DNA from: an uncultured Campylobacter sp.
GTDB lineage: Bacteria; Campylobacterota; Campylobacteria; Campylobacterales; Campylobacteraceae
Assembly: GCA_945873855.1 (NCBI GenBank)
Contig: CAMCEN010000006.1
Coordinates: 1-64,000, forward strand
Direction: 5' to 3'
DNA: 64,000 bases
The notes under the pieces were generated by a model that did not search any database, had not been told where the DNA came from, and saw nothing but the letters and a program-made list of their open reading frames with translations. Positions 34,350 through 43,960 of the stretch are shown here, in pieces; within the stretch, counting starts at the first letter, position 1; every line of letters begins with the position of its first letter. Made by a program: the position numbers and the translations under genes.

Positions 34350-36518
34350 ATGAAAGTTCAAGTAGATTTACAAAACCAAACACAGATTTTTGAGGTTAAT
34401 AAAGTAGCTCGCCAAGCCGCAGGAGCAGTACTTTTGCGTATAGGAAAAACAGTACTACTCGCTACAGTTGCGCGCGACCCTGAGCCTGTGAGTGAGGATT
34501 TTTTGCCCCTTACAGTCCAATACATTGAAAAGCAATACGCAGTAGGCAGAATTCCTGGTGGATATATAAAAAGGGAGACAAAGCCAGGAGATTTTGAGAC
34601 TCTTACTTCTCGCATTATAGATCGCTCTTTAAGACCACTTTTTCCAAAAGGCTATACTTATCCAACACAAATAACCGTGCTAGTGCTCTCAGCTGATGAG
34701 ACTACAGACCTTCAAACAGCAGCGCTAAATGCTGCCTCAGCTGCTCTTTATCTAAGCGATATTCCTGTTAATTATAATGTTTATGGTGTGCGTGTGGGCT
34801 GCTGTGACGGTGAGCTAAAACTAAATCCTGGCTTAGAAGAGCTAGAAAACTCTACACTAGATCTTTATCTAGCAGGACACAAAGACGAGCTACTTATGAT
34901 AGAAATGCGCTCACTGCCAACAAGTGATAATATAGGGGCTCTAAGTCTAGCAGATAGCTTTATAGATTTGCCCCAAATCTCTCAAAATATGAACGAGTTT
35001 AGCGAATCTAGAATTCTTGAAGCTATAAATCTAGGCGCAAAAGCCATAGAAGAAGCTAGCGCAAAATACGAAGCTGCCTTTGCCCCACATAAAAAAGCAG
35101 ATGCAAATATCGCACTTCGCAGTGAGGTTCATAATCAGGCAGTCTATGAGCATATAAAAAATTCCTACGCTAGCGAAGTAGCAATAGCTATAAACCAAAT
35201 GGCAAAAAGCGAAAGAGCTAGCGAGCTTAATATAATCGCAAATAAAATCTTAGCTAGTGATATAGCTAGAATTGAAAACTGGACTAGCGAAGAAATCTCA
35301 AACGCCCTTGATAAATACAAACGCAAAGTAGTAAGAGAACAAATCATAAACGAAGGCCTAAGAGCAGATGGCAGAAGACTTGATGAGGTTCGCCCTATTA
35401 GCATAGAGACAAATATCTTGCCTTGCGCGCATGGCAGCTGTCTTTTTACTCGTGGGCAAACACAAGCTTTGGTAGTAGCCACTCTTGGTGGGGATAATGA
35501 TGCACAGCTAAGCGAAATGCTACACAAAAAAGGCGCAGTGCCTGAGAGATTTATGTTTAATTACAATTTCCCTGGCTTTAGTGTGGGCGAAGCTAGCATG
35601 ATAAAAGCCCCAGGACGCCGTGAGCTTGGGCATGGAAATCTAGCAAAAAGAGCTCTTTATCCTAGTATAGATTTAGCTAGTCCTTATACTATTCGCTTAG
35701 TTAGCGAGATACTAGAGAGCAATGGTTCTAGCTCTATGGCTAGCGTTTGTGGTGGCTCTTTGGCTCTAAGGGCAGCTGGAATAAACACCGTAAAACTAGT
35801 AGCAGGCGTGGCAATGGGGCTAGTTTTTGAGGGTGAAAAACACGCCGTGCTAACTGATATCATGGGGCTAGAAGACCACGATGGCGATATGGACTTTAAA
35901 GTAGCTGGTACAGATGAGGGTATAACAGCCTTGCAAATGGATATCAAGCTTGGTGGCATAAAAGAAGAGGTGCTAAGAGAAGCGCTAGAACAAGCTAGAC
36001 TAGCTAGAATTCACATCCTAGGGCTTATGCAAAACGCAGATGAGCAAATAGTGCTAAATGAAGATGTATTGCCAAAACTAGAGCTTTTTAGCGTTGATCC
36101 TAGTAAAATCGTAGACATCATCGGTCAAGCTGGTAAAACCATAAAAGAAATTATAGAAAAATGGGGCGTTGGCATAGACCTTGATAGAGATAAAGGCGAG
36201 GTTAAAATCACAGGCTCTGATAAAAGCTCAGTTGATGGTGCAAAAGAACACATCCTAGAAATCACGCAAAATAGCTCTAGCAAGGGCAAACCAGCACCTA
36301 AGTTTAGGGCTGATATACACTCATTTAGCATAGGCGAGCGCTTTAATGGCGTGGTAAAAAATAAAACCGCCTTTGGAGCATTTATCAGCCTGCGTGATGG
36401 TATGGACGGACTTCTTCACATCAGCAAGATAAAAGGCGAGCTAAAAGAAGGGGATAGTATAAAAGTAAAAATCGCTGATATCAAAAATGGCAAGATTTCT
36501 TTGGAATTATGTGAGTAG
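34350..36518 (+). CDS. pnp: Polyribonucleotide nucleotidyltransferase (PNPase)
   Basis: A 722-residue 3'-5' exoribonuclease that uses phosphate. Two RNase PH domains (about 1-220 and 330-560) surround a helical linker; [12 protein letters not shown] and [15 protein letters not shown] mark the second; [22 protein letters not shown] holds the catalytic acidic residues. A KH domain (about 575-630, [15 protein letters not shown]) and an S1 domain (about 650-720, [15 protein letters not shown]) end the protein. The TAG stop runs straight into a perfect GGAATTCTAGAATTCC (36519-36534). Confidence 0.97.
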   Translation: MKVQVDLQNQTQIFEVNKVARQAAGAVLLRIGKTVLLATVARDPEPVSEDFLPLTVQYIEKQYAVGRIPGGYIKRETKPGDFETLTSRIIDRSLRPLFPKGYTYPTQITVLVLSADETTDLQTAALNAASAALYLSDIPVNYNVYGVRVGCCDGELKLNPGLEELENSTLDLYLAGHKDELLMIEMRSLPTSDNIGALSLADSFIDLPQISQNMNEFSESRILEAINLGAKAIEEASAKYEAAFAPHKKADANIALRSEVHNQAVYEHIKNSYASEVAIAINQMAKSERASELNIIANKILASDIARIENWTSEEISNALDKYKRKVVREQIINEGLRADGRRLDEVRPISIETNILPCAHGSCLFTRGQTQALVVATLGGDNDAQLSEMLHKKGAVPERFMFNYNFPGFSVGEASMIKAPGRRELGHGNLAKRALYPSIDLASPYTIRLVSEILESNGSSSMASVCGGSLALRAAGINTVKLVAGVAMGLVFEGEKHAVLTDIMGLEDHDGDMDFKVAGTDEGITALQMDIKLGGIKEEVLREALEQARLARIHILGLMQNADEQIVLNEDVLPKLELFSVDPSKIVDIIGQAGKTIKEIIEKWGVGIDLDRDKGEVKITGSDKSSVDGAKEHILEITQNSSSKGKPAPKFRADIHSFSIGERFNGVVKNKTAFGAFISLRDGMDGLLHISKIKGELKEGDSIKVKIADIKNGKISLELCE

Positions 36519-36626
36519 GGAATTCTAGAATTCCTATACGAAAGATTTTGAAAGATTTTGTTGGAATTCTAGAATTCTTGTTTTTAGTCTACTTTTAATG
36601 CTACAAAATAAGTAGGAATTCTAGAA
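36519..36626. repeat. Palindrome fused to the pnp stop codon, with two near-copies
   Basis: Perfect GGAATTCTAGAATTCC at 36519-36534 immediately after the TAG; near-copies at 36562-36577 and 36614-36629. A short duplication AAAGATTTTG is seen at 36541 and 36551. The motA leader follows. Confidence 0.9.
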
Positions 36627-36692
36627 TTTCACGAACTTTAAGTAAAAATTTGGCAAAATTGCACACTCAAAATTTTTTTAAGGCTTTAAAAT

Positions 36693-37463
36693 ATGGATAT
36701 GGCTACCTTGCTGGGAATGATATTATCAGTTACCAGTATCTCTATCGGCGACATTTTGGAGGGTGGTAACCCACTGCATGTTATTCACCTAAGCTCTTGT
36801 ATGATCGTGATCCCAACGGCGATGTTTTCGTCTATGACAGCTACAAACAAACGCTATGTTGGTCCAGCTTTTAAAGAGCTTGGCTTAGTTTTTAAAGGTG
36901 CTGGCGTGGATCTAAACAAGCGCATTGAAGAGCTTGTTGGCTACTCGCAAGTCGCTAGAAAAGACGGAATTCTAGCTCTAGAAGCAAAGGCAGCTAACAT
37001 TGATAATGAGTTTTTAAAAACCGGTCTTAGCATGCTAGTTGATGGCCAGCCAATAGATGAGGTAAAAGAAAACCTTGAGCTTGAGATGGAAGTAACTGAG
37101 GAGTATTACCACGAGTGTGCGCACTTTTGGATACGAACAGGAGAGAGTTGCCCTACATTTGGACTAGTTGGAGCCGTTATGGGTCTAATGCTTGCGCTTC
37201 AGCTACTTGATAACCCACAGGCGATGGCAGCTGGTATTGCGGGTGCCTTTACAGCGACGGTTACTGGAATTATGGGTGCGTATGCGTTTTTTGGTCCGTG
37301 GGGAAATAAGCTAGTTAATAACTCAAAAGACATTATCCGTGAGCGTGCGCTTATCATCGAAGCATTAGTAGGCATCGCAGAGGGCTCAAACCCACGCAAC
37401 TTAGAGGCGAAATTATTTAATTTCTTAGAGAAATCTCAACCTAGAGTTTCGCAGTTTAACTAA
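36693..37463 (+). CDS. motA: Flagellar motor stator protein MotA
   Basis: A 256-residue membrane protein with four spans (about 1-22, 33-52, 150-175, 185-205) and a large cytoplasmic loop. CPTFGLVGAVMGLMLAL and TATVTGIMGAYAFFGPWGNKL are the MotA/TolQ/ExbB-type pore helices. With MotB it conducts protons to drive the flagellum. A GGAATTCTAG half-site lies in-frame as DGILALEA near residue 90. The start at 36693 has only AAGGCTTT upstream. motB begins 2 bp after the stop. Confidence 0.95.
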   Translation: MDMATLLGMILSVTSISIGDILEGGNPLHVIHLSSCMIVIPTAMFSSMTATNKRYVGPAFKELGLVFKGAGVDLNKRIEELVGYSQVARKDGILALEAKAANIDNEFLKTGLSMLVDGQPIDEVKENLELEMEVTEEYYHECAHFWIRTGESCPTFGLVGAVMGLMLALQLLDNPQAMAAGIAGAFTATVTGIMGAYAFFGPWGNKLVNNSKDIIRERALIIEALVGIAEGSNPRNLEAKLFNFLEKSQPRVSQFN

Positions 37464-37464
37464 A

Positions 37465-38277
37465 ATGGCAAAGAAAAAAAAGTGTCCTGAATGTCCCGCC
37501 GGCGAAAAATGGGCGGTACCATACGCAGACTTCCTTTCATTGCTACTAGCACTGTTTATTGCGCTATGGGCTATATCAGAGTCCGATGCTGCAAAGGCAA
37601 ATGAAGTAAAAGAAGCCTTTATCCAAATCTTTGATTTTCCTAGGGCTGAGAGTCCAACAAAGAAAAAGGACGCTGAGCGCTCAGGTCAAAGCGAACGCAC
37701 AGCACAAAGTAACTCGCGCACGATCGAAAACTCAAATCAAGAAAACAAAAACAACGAACGCTACAATGTAGCCCTAGACCAAGCTGAAAATCAAGTAGCA
37801 ATAGACCTGCCAACTTCAGTGCGCTTTGATAAGCTTAGTTCAGATGTTACCACAGAAGAGACAAAGATTTTTTTGCGAACTGTGAGCATGATAATCTCAA
37901 AGCTACCAAGTAGCGTAGATGTAGAAGTTAGAGGCTATGCTGATGATAATGCTGATTATGTAGAAAACTACCGCCTCTCAGCTGCTCGTAGCTTTACTGT
38001 GCTAAACCACCTTATAGCAAACGGCTCAGATCCAAGGCAAATGCAATTTTCAGCCTATGCTAATAATTTTAGCGGTTTTAGAAGTGAAAAAGATTTACAA
38101 ATCGCAAAAATTTATTTTCGTATAGACAGAGATGATATAAAAACGCAAAAATCAGTACTAGATCTAATCGGCGCAGTAGCCCCAGCTAATGAGCCAGCTC
38201 AGGACATCACGCCAAACATTGCTCCAAATTTAGCCCCAGGAGCACCAGATGTAGTGGGCAATATCACAGCAAATTAG
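37465..38277 (+). CDS. motB: Flagellar motor stator protein MotB
   Basis: A 270-residue protein with a charged N-terminus containing CPECPAGEKWAVPYADFLSL (about 8-27); the proton-carrying aspartate is Asp23 in YADF. One membrane span follows (about 24-43), then a plug/linker and an OmpA-like peptidoglycan-binding domain (about 100-215, RGYADDNADYVENYRLSAAR). Four cysteine/proline residues at the start (KKKKCPECPAG) are as often seen in Campylobacter MotB. The C-terminal tail is Pro/Ala-rich. proB follows after 9 bp. Confidence 0.95.
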   Translation: MAKKKKCPECPAGEKWAVPYADFLSLLLALFIALWAISESDAAKANEVKEAFIQIFDFPRAESPTKKKDAERSGQSERTAQSNSRTIENSNQENKNNERYNVALDQAENQVAIDLPTSVRFDKLSSDVTTEETKIFLRTVSMIISKLPSSVDVEVRGYADDNADYVENYRLSAARSFTVLNHLIANGSDPRQMQFSAYANNFSGFRSEKDLQIAKIYFRIDRDDIKTQKSVLDLIGAVAPANEPAQDITPNIAPNLAPGAPDVVGNITAN

Positions 38278-38286
38278 GATTTTGGT

Positions 38287-39048
38287 ATGAAAAAGCGAAT
38301 AGTTATAAAGGTCGGCTCTCATGTGCTAAGCGAGCATGGCGCACTTTGTGATGAGAGAATGGACGCACTTTGTGGGCTTATTGCTGAGCTTATGGGTGTT
38401 TATGATGTGATTTTAGTAAGCTCAGCAGCTATTAGCGCAGGGCAGAGTAAGATAGATTTAAAGCGTGATAGCGTAGTTCACAAGCAGATTTTAGCAGCTG
38501 TGGGTCAGCCTCATCTCATGGCTACTTATGAGAAAAAAATGAGCGTTTACGCCAAAAAAACAGCCCAGCTTCTACTAAATGCGGCTGATTTTGACTCAAA
38601 GCACCGTAGCACACATGCTAAAAATTTAGTTTTTGGGCTTTTAGAACTTGGCATTTTGCCTATAATAAATGAAAATGACGCCACAGCTACAGCTGAGATT
38701 GTTTATGGCGACAATGATAGGCTCTCAGCCGATGCTGCGCTGTGCTTTGATGCTTATATGCTGGTGATGCTAAGCGACATAGATGGCTACTATGATAGCA
38801 ATCCAAATGAGAACAAAAACGCCAAGATCCGCCCAGTAGTAAATACTCTAAGTGAGGCTGAAATAGCAAGCGCAGGCGGTGCTGGCAGTGAGCATGGCAC
38901 AGGTGGAATCGCTACAAAGCTAATGGCTGCTAGTATGCTTTTAGCGCAGGGTAAGAAAATGTTTTTAGCTAGTGGTTTTGATTTATCTGCGGTGCGTAGC
39001 TTTTTGCTTGATGGCAAGCAAAATGGTGGCACGATTTTTGAGAATTAA
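38287..39048 (+). CDS. proB: Glutamate 5-kinase
   Basis: A 253-residue amino-acid kinase that phosphorylates glutamate in proline synthesis. KVGSHVL at the N-terminus, VSSAAISAGQSKI, NENDATATAEIVYGDNDRLSA and GTGGIATKLMAA are the conserved sites. It lacks the PUA domain of E. coli ProB, which is usual for Campylobacter. The obg-proB-fmt-birA order known from C. jejuni is only partly present: motB, not obg, precedes it. A repeat tract separates it from fmt. Confidence 0.95.
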   Translation: MKKRIVIKVGSHVLSEHGALCDERMDALCGLIAELMGVYDVILVSSAAISAGQSKIDLKRDSVVHKQILAAVGQPHLMATYEKKMSVYAKKTAQLLLNAADFDSKHRSTHAKNLVFGLLELGILPIINENDATATAEIVYGDNDRLSADAALCFDAYMLVMLSDIDGYYDSNPNENKNAKIRPVVNTLSEAEIASAGGAGSEHGTGGIATKLMAASMLLAQGKKMFLASGFDLSAVRSFLLDGKQNGGTIFEN

Positions 39049-39056
39049 ACTTTATG

Positions 39057-39262
39057 GGAATTCTAGAATTCCTAGATTTCTAAACTGAATTCTAAACTGG
39101 AATTCCTAGAAGTTTTATTGGGAATTTTGGAATTCCTAGAATTCTAAACTAGAATTCCCAGAATTTTTTATTGGGAATTTTAGAATTCCTAGAATTCTAA
39201 ACTAGAATTCCCAGAATTTTTTATTGGGAATTTTAGAATTCCCTAGAATTTTTATTAGGAAT
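39057..39262. repeat. Palindrome followed by a 53-bp tandem repeat
   Basis: A perfect palindrome (39057-39072) is followed by units starting TTGGGAATTTT at 39118, 39171 and 39224, an exact 53-bp period. Each unit contains AATTCCTAGAATTCTAAACTAG-like and CCCAGAATTTTTTA stretches. The third copy is cut short by CCCTAG at 39241. Confidence 0.88.
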
Positions 39263-39285
39263 TCTAGTTTGCTTAAAGAGTTTGT

Positions 39286-40194
39286 ATGAAAAAAATAGTT
39301 TTTATGGGGACGCCAGATTACGCCCTTAGCGTGCTAAAAGCACTTTGCGAGCATTTTGAGATTGTAGGCGTTTTTACTCAGCCTGATAAACCAGTTGGCA
39401 GAAAGGCAGTGCTTAGCCAGCCACCTGTAAAAGAATTCGCACTTAGCAAGGGCTTTGCTATTTTTCAGCCACAAAATTTAAAAAACGGCGCTGCAGCGCA
39501 AATTGCTCTTTTAAAACCTGATTTTATCGTAGTGGCTGCTTATGGACAGATTTTGGGCGAGGATATTTTAAACATTGCGCCTTGTATAAACCTGCATGCT
39601 TCGATTTTGCCAGAGTTTCGTGGTGCTAGTCCCGTGCAGCAAATGGTGTTAAATGGCAAAAAACTTGGCGGCATAACAGCTATGAAAATGGGCGTGGGGC
39701 TTGATGATGGCGATATGCTAGGCTTTGAAGTTTGCGATATAGAGGGCAAAAGTAGCGCAGAACTTTTTAGCATTTTTGCCGCTATGGCTGGCAAGCTAGC
39801 TCTTAAAACTCTAGAAAATTATGAAAAAATCAATCCTATAGCACAGTTTTCAGCCCTAAGCTCAAAATGTAAAAAAATCAAAAAAGAAGAAGGTCTAATC
39901 AGCTTTGATGATGAAATTAGCATAATTTGGCGCAAGTTCTTAGCCTTTAATCCTTGGCCTAGCATTTATTTTAGCAATGGCACAAAATTGCTTAAAATCA
40001 AAATTCACAGCCAAAACGTAGCTCGCGAGCAAATCGGCAAAATCTGCGCTATAAATCAAAATAGCTTTTGCGTGGGAGCAAAAAAGGGACTTGTGGAGAT
40101 TTTTAGCATTCAAGAAGCAGGCAAAAAAGCCCTTGATGCAAAAGAATATTTAAATGGTAAAAGGCTAGGTCTTGGAGATAATATATTTAGCTAA
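39286..40194 (+). CDS. fmt: Methionyl-tRNA formyltransferase
   Basis: A 302-residue enzyme that formylates initiator Met-tRNA with 10-formyl-THF. FMGTPDYALSVLKAL at the N-terminus, the catalytic NLHASILPEFRGASPVQ (about 103-119) with Asn, His and the later Asp of GLDDGDML, and a C-terminal OB-like domain (about 205-300) are visible. No strong ribosome-binding site: only AAAGAG. It overlaps birA by 23 bp. Confidence 0.95.
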   Translation: MKKIVFMGTPDYALSVLKALCEHFEIVGVFTQPDKPVGRKAVLSQPPVKEFALSKGFAIFQPQNLKNGAAAQIALLKPDFIVVAAYGQILGEDILNIAPCINLHASILPEFRGASPVQQMVLNGKKLGGITAMKMGVGLDDGDMLGFEVCDIEGKSSAELFSIFAAMAGKLALKTLENYEKINPIAQFSALSSKCKKIKKEEGLISFDDEISIIWRKFLAFNPWPSIYFSNGTKLLKIKIHSQNVAREQIGKICAINQNSFCVGAKKGLVEIFSIQEAGKKALDAKEYLNGKRLGLGDNIFS

Positions 40195-40804
40195 TTGCGA
40201 CTCAACGCAAACTAGGCTCATGGAAGCTCTAAAAAATGGCGAGCTAGAAGCTCCGGTCATACTCACAGCCGCTAGCCAAAGCGCAGGATATGGCAGCAGG
40301 GCAAATCTCTGGGAGAGCGAAGAGGGCAATTTGTATTTTAGCTTTGCTTTAAAGCAAGATATGCTGCCTGATGATTTGCCACTTAGCGCAATTAGCATTT
40401 ATTTTGCTTATCTTATGACGCAGGTTTTGCGCTCGCTTGGCTCAAAAGCGTGGCTAAAGTGGCCAAATGACTTTTATTTAGAGCAAAAAATAGGGGGAAT
40501 TCTAAGTACAAAATTCCGTGATTTTATAGTATGTGGCATAGGCATCAATATAGCCAAAGCACCGATATACGCGCAAACTTTAGATATTGATATAGAGCCG
40601 ATGACGCTTTTATCGCACTTTGAAAAAAGTTTGAAAAATTTGCCAAAATGGAAAGAGATTTTAAGCAAATTCTTGCTAGAATTCGAAAAATCAAAAAAAT
40701 TTAGCGTTCATATAGATGGCAAAGCAACACCCCTTCGTGATGCAAGCCTAGCAGATGATGGCGCAATTATCATAAATAATAAAAAGGTATATTTAGCAAG
40801 ATGA
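40172..40804 (+). CDS. birA: Biotin-[acetyl-CoA-carboxylase] ligase (class I)
   Basis: A 210-residue biotin protein ligase. SAGYGSRANLWES (about 34-46) matches the biotinyl-AMP loop (GRGRRGR type, here less basic), and KWPNDFY and GIGINI match the active site. There is no N-terminal winged helix, so it should not act as a repressor. The start is TTG inside fmt, giving EIIYLANCDSTQTRLME, the family N-terminus. It overlaps parA by 4 bp. Confidence 0.9.
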   Translation: MEIIYLANCDSTQTRLMEALKNGELEAPVILTAASQSAGYGSRANLWESEEGNLYFSFALKQDMLPDDLPLSAISIYFAYLMTQVLRSLGSKAWLKWPNDFYLEQKIGGILSTKFRDFIVCGIGINIAKAPIYAQTLDIDIEPMTLLSHFEKSLKNLPKWKEILSKFLLEFEKSKKFSVHIDGKATPLRDASLADDGAIIINNKKVYLAR

Positions 40805-41574
40805 GCGAAGTAATAACAATAGCTAATCAAAAAGGTGGAGTAGGCAAAACCACCACCGCTGTAAATCTCTCAGCTTCACTAGCAGTAGCAGGCAAAAAGG
40901 TACTTTTGCTTGATATAGACCCACAGGCAAACGCAACCACTGGACTTGGATTTTCACGCAGAGACTATGAGTTTAACATTTATCATGTGCTAACTGGCAG
41001 CAAAAAGCTAAGCGAAATCGTGCTAGAAACTCAAATTCCTGATCTATACCTAGCTCCATCAAATATTGGTCTAGTAGGTATTGAACAAGAGTTTTCTCGC
41101 GACGAACAAGACTATAAAACCATCTTGCGTGAAAAAATCAGCGAAATTGCTAAAGAATATGACTATATCATCATTGATACACCGCCAACTTTGGGTAGTC
41201 TTACTATAAATGCGCTTTGTGCTAGTGCTAGTGTGATTATTCCTATTCAGTGCGAGTTTTACGCTATGGAGGGACTTGCGCAGATTTTAAATACCATCAA
41301 AGTAGTAAAAGAAACCATAAATAAAAAACTAAAAATCAAAGGCTTTTTGCCAACAATGTATAGCGCACAAAACAACCTATCAAAAGAAGCAGTAGCCGAT
41401 CTAAAAGACCACTTTAAGAGCAAGCTATTTAAAACTGGAGAAGAGTTTATCATTATCCCACGAAATGTAAAGCTAGCTGAGAGTCCAAGCTTTGGTAAAC
41501 CGGTGATTTTATACGATGGTAAATCAACTGGTTCTATCGCTTATCAAAGCCTAGCAACATCGATAATGAGGTAA
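40801..41574 (+). CDS. parA: Chromosome partitioning ATPase ParA (Soj)
   Basis: A 257-residue deviant-Walker ATPase: NQKGGVGKTTTAVNLSA (9-25) with the signature lysine, DIDPQANATTG (about 38-48) and YIIIDTPPTLGSLT (Walker B). ParA binds DNA with ATP and moves ParB-parS complexes to separate origins. It overlaps birA at the start and is 3 bp before parB. No obvious parS consensus was seen near the pair, but I could not search exhaustively. Confidence 0.96.
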   Translation: MSEVITIANQKGGVGKTTTAVNLSASLAVAGKKVLLLDIDPQANATTGLGFSRRDYEFNIYHVLTGSKKLSEIVLETQIPDLYLAPSNIGLVGIEQEFSRDEQDYKTILREKISEIAKEYDYIIIDTPPTLGSLTINALCASASVIIPIQCEFYAMEGLAQILNTIKVVKETINKKLKIKGFLPTMYSAQNNLSKEAVADLKDHFKSKLFKTGEEFIIIPRNVKLAESPSFGKPVILYDGKSTGSIAYQSLATSIMR

Positions 41575-41577
41575 AAA

Positions 41578-42399
41578 ATGGCACTTGGCAAAGGACTTAG
41601 CGCACTTTTAGATGATGCCCAGTTTGACTATGATAGAGAGTTAAATAGCAATAAAGTTCTAGATATCAATCTTTCTTATATCAAAGCAAATCCGTTTCAA
41701 CCTCGCAAAAACTTTGATGAGAGTGCACTAAAAGAACTCTCAGCTAGTATAAAAGAACACGGACTAATACAGCCAATAGTGGTTCTAAAACGCAGTGAAA
41801 AAGACTATTTGCTAATAGCAGGTGAGCGCCGTATGCGTGCTACAAAAATGCTAGGAAAGACCCAAATAAAAGCGATTGTGCTAAGCACAGCTGAAAAAAA
41901 CCTACGAGAACTAGCCTTAATAGAAAATATCCAAAGAGAAAATCTAAATCCAATAGAGCTAGCAAAATCACTAAAAGAACTAATCAGCGAACACGATATA
42001 ACACAAGAAGAGCTAGCAAGTTCGCTAAAAAAATCACGTACTTGGGTTACAAATACCCTGCGTCTACTAAGCCTAGATGAGAAAACACAAAAACTAATAG
42101 AAGATAAAAAAATCTCAAGCGGACATGCAAAAGTGCTAGTAGGGCTTAGCAAAAATGATGAAAAAATGCTAGCTGATAGCATAGTAGGGCAAAATCTAAG
42201 CGTAAGAGATACTGAAGAACTAGTAAAAAAAATCAAAAAGCCAAAGACCGCAGATGAGCTAAATAGTGGTGTTTTAAAGCTAAAAAACCGCTTTAAAGAA
42301 CTAGGTTTTTCAAGCACTACAAGTGGGAATAAAATCACTTTGAGCTTTAAAGAACTTAAAGAAATTGATAAATTATTGGCAAAATTAAGCAAAGTTTAG
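41578..42399 (+). CDS. parB: Chromosome partitioning protein ParB (Spo0J)
   Basis: A 273-residue ParB with the N-terminal KGLSALLDD motif for ParA, the CTPase fold (about 25-120: NPFQPRKNFDE, AGERRMRATKMLGKTQI, ENIQRENLNPIE), a HTH domain (about 135-185) and a C-terminal dimerisation part. ParB loads at parS and slides as a CTP-dependent clamp. GAGGTAAAAA precedes the ATG. A short spacer with a GAATTC palindrome half (42443-42458) separates it from the ATP synthase genes. Confidence 0.96.
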   Translation: MALGKGLSALLDDAQFDYDRELNSNKVLDINLSYIKANPFQPRKNFDESALKELSASIKEHGLIQPIVVLKRSEKDYLLIAGERRMRATKMLGKTQIKAIVLSTAEKNLRELALIENIQRENLNPIELAKSLKELISEHDITQEELASSLKKSRTWVTNTLRLLSLDEKTQKLIEDKKISSGHAKVLVGLSKNDEKMLADSIVGQNLSVRDTEELVKKIKKPKTADELNSGVLKLKNRFKELGFSSTTSGNKITLSFKELKEIDKLLAKLSKV

Positions 42400-42481
42400 A
42401 CTTTATTATTGTAAGATTACAAAAAATTTTTGAGAATTTATAGGGAATTCTAGAATTCTCAAACTTTATGAAAGGGGTAAA

Positions 42482-42904
42482 ATGCTTGAAATTGATCCAA
42501 AACTGCTTGGAATTACAGTAGTAGTTTTTCTAGTTATGATTTACTTGCTAAATGTGATTTTATACAAGCCTATTTTAAGCTTTGTGGATAACCGTAATGA
42601 AAGCATCGCAAATGAAGAAAAAGAGCTTTCAAAATACGGCAACGACACAAAAAAATACGAAGAAGAGTGTGCTGCTATCCTAGCAAGTGCTAGGGATGAA
42701 GTATCTAAGCTAAAAGCAGCAGCTATTCAAAGTGCAAATGAACTTAGCAAGAGTAAAATCGATGCTGAGCGAGCTAGACTTGAGGCTGATTATAAGGAAT
42801 TTGAAGCTAGTCTAAAAACTGAGCAAGAAGCTCTAAAAGTAGCCTTAAGCGATAATTTACCTATAATCAAAACTGAGATAAAATCAGTTTTATCAAAGCT
42901 TTAA
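42482..42904 (+). CDS. atpF': ATP synthase subunit b' (AtpF')
   Basis: A 140-residue peripheral-stalk subunit: one membrane helix (about 10-30, ITVVVFLVMIYLLNVILYKP) and a long charged helix. Campylobacter and relatives carry two unlike b subunits; this is the first. ATGAAAGGGGTAAA gives a good ribosome-binding site. It starts the run of seven ATP synthase genes; subunits a and c are encoded elsewhere. Confidence 0.92.
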   Translation: MLEIDPKLLGITVVVFLVMIYLLNVILYKPILSFVDNRNESIANEEKELSKYGNDTKKYEEECAAILASARDEVSKLKAAAIQSANELSKSKIDAERARLEADYKEFEASLKTEQEALKVALSDNLPIIKTEIKSVLSKL

Positions 42905-42914
42905 GGGGTTAGTA

Positions 42915-43418
42915 ATGAAAGCATTATTGTTATTTTTACCATTACTTGCTTTTGGTGCTAAAGATGGTGTGCCTGACTATGATATAGTAGCTAGGACTAT
43001 TAACTTTGTTATCTTTGCAGGAATTTTATATTACTTCATTGCAAATCCTATTAAAAATGCTTATAAAGGTCGCATTGAAGCTATAGAAAAGAAAATGACG
43101 CAATCAAGAAATAAAATTCTTGAAGCCCAACGCAAAGAAGAAGAAGCTAGAACTAAGGCTGAAAAAATGAAGGTTCAGGCTGCTGAGTTTATAGAAAACG
43201 GTAAAGTAGAAGCCAAACTACTAAAAGAAAAAATCGAGCGTGATACAGAGTCTGCTATTAGAATTTTAAATGAGAGCTTTGCTGAACAAAAAGAATTCGC
43301 TCGCCGTGATAGTGTCCGTAAAACTGTAGCCAGCGTGCTTGATAACGCATTTAGCGATAAAGATATTGCTGTGAGCGAACAAGCTCTTGTAGATATTATT
43401 AAGAAAAAGGTTAGCTAA
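42915..43418 (+). CDS. atpF: ATP synthase subunit b
   Basis: A 167-residue b subunit with a short signal-like hydrophobic start (KALLLFLPLLAFGA), a membrane helix (about 29-48, INFVIFAGILYYFIANPIKN) and a long coiled coil. It pairs with b' to hold F1 still against the rotor. It overlaps atpH by one base. Confidence 0.94.
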   Translation: MKALLLFLPLLAFGAKDGVPDYDIVARTINFVIFAGILYYFIANPIKNAYKGRIEAIEKKMTQSRNKILEAQRKEEEARTKAEKMKVQAAEFIENGKVEAKLLKEKIERDTESAIRILNESFAEQKEFARRDSVRKTVASVLDNAFSDKDIAVSEQALVDIIKKKVS

Positions 43419-43951
43419 TGCATGAAGTGGTCGCAAAAAAATATGTAGGCGCATTGCTTTCATCTCTAGATGCTAGCGAGATTGCGCAAATTGATAGTGC
43501 ATTAAGCAATATAAAATCAGCTTTTGCCTCATCAAAATTTGTAGATATAATAAATCTACCAAGTCTAAGTGCTGAGAAAAAGGCTGAGTTTTTACTAAGC
43601 CTTGTAGAGTGTAATAGTGCAAAATTTTCAAACTTTTTGCTAACTTTGGCTAAAGCTAAGCGCTTAGAGGCTTTGCCTGATATTTCTAAGGAGTTTTCAT
43701 ATCAAAAAGCTCTTAGAGATAATAAATTCAAAGGCACAATTTTTAGCTCGTTTGAGCTAAACGAAGCTAGCAAAAAAGAACTAGAAGATAAATTTTCTAA
43801 AAAACTAAACGCAAACATTGAGTTTGAAAGCAAAAAAGTAGATTATGATGGTATCAAAATTGAGCTTTCTGATTTGGGGTTTGAGGCAAGTTTTTCTATG
43901 AATTTATTCAAAGAAAAACTAACTGAACATATATTAAAAGCAATTAAATAA
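43418..43951 (+). CDS. atpH: ATP synthase subunit delta
   Basis: A 177-residue delta subunit, which joins the peripheral stalk to the top of F1. The N-terminal helical domain starts VVAKKYVGALLSSLDA; the C-terminal region (about 105-177) has the usual KELEDKFSKKLNANIEFESK and a closing amphipathic helix. Confidence 0.94.
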   Translation: MHEVVAKKYVGALLSSLDASEIAQIDSALSNIKSAFASSKFVDIINLPSLSAEKKAEFLLSLVECNSAKFSNFLLTLAKAKRLEALPDISKEFSYQKALRDNKFKGTIFSSFELNEASKKELEDKFSKKLNANIEFESKKVDYDGIKIELSDLGFEASFSMNLFKEKLTEHILKAIK

Positions 43952-43960
43952 GGAGATAGC

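Noticed and set aside
40801-42399. A parS site beside parAB
   Set aside because: No sequence close to the usual GTTTCACGTGAAAC was noticed near the genes; the search was by eye, so absence is not proven.
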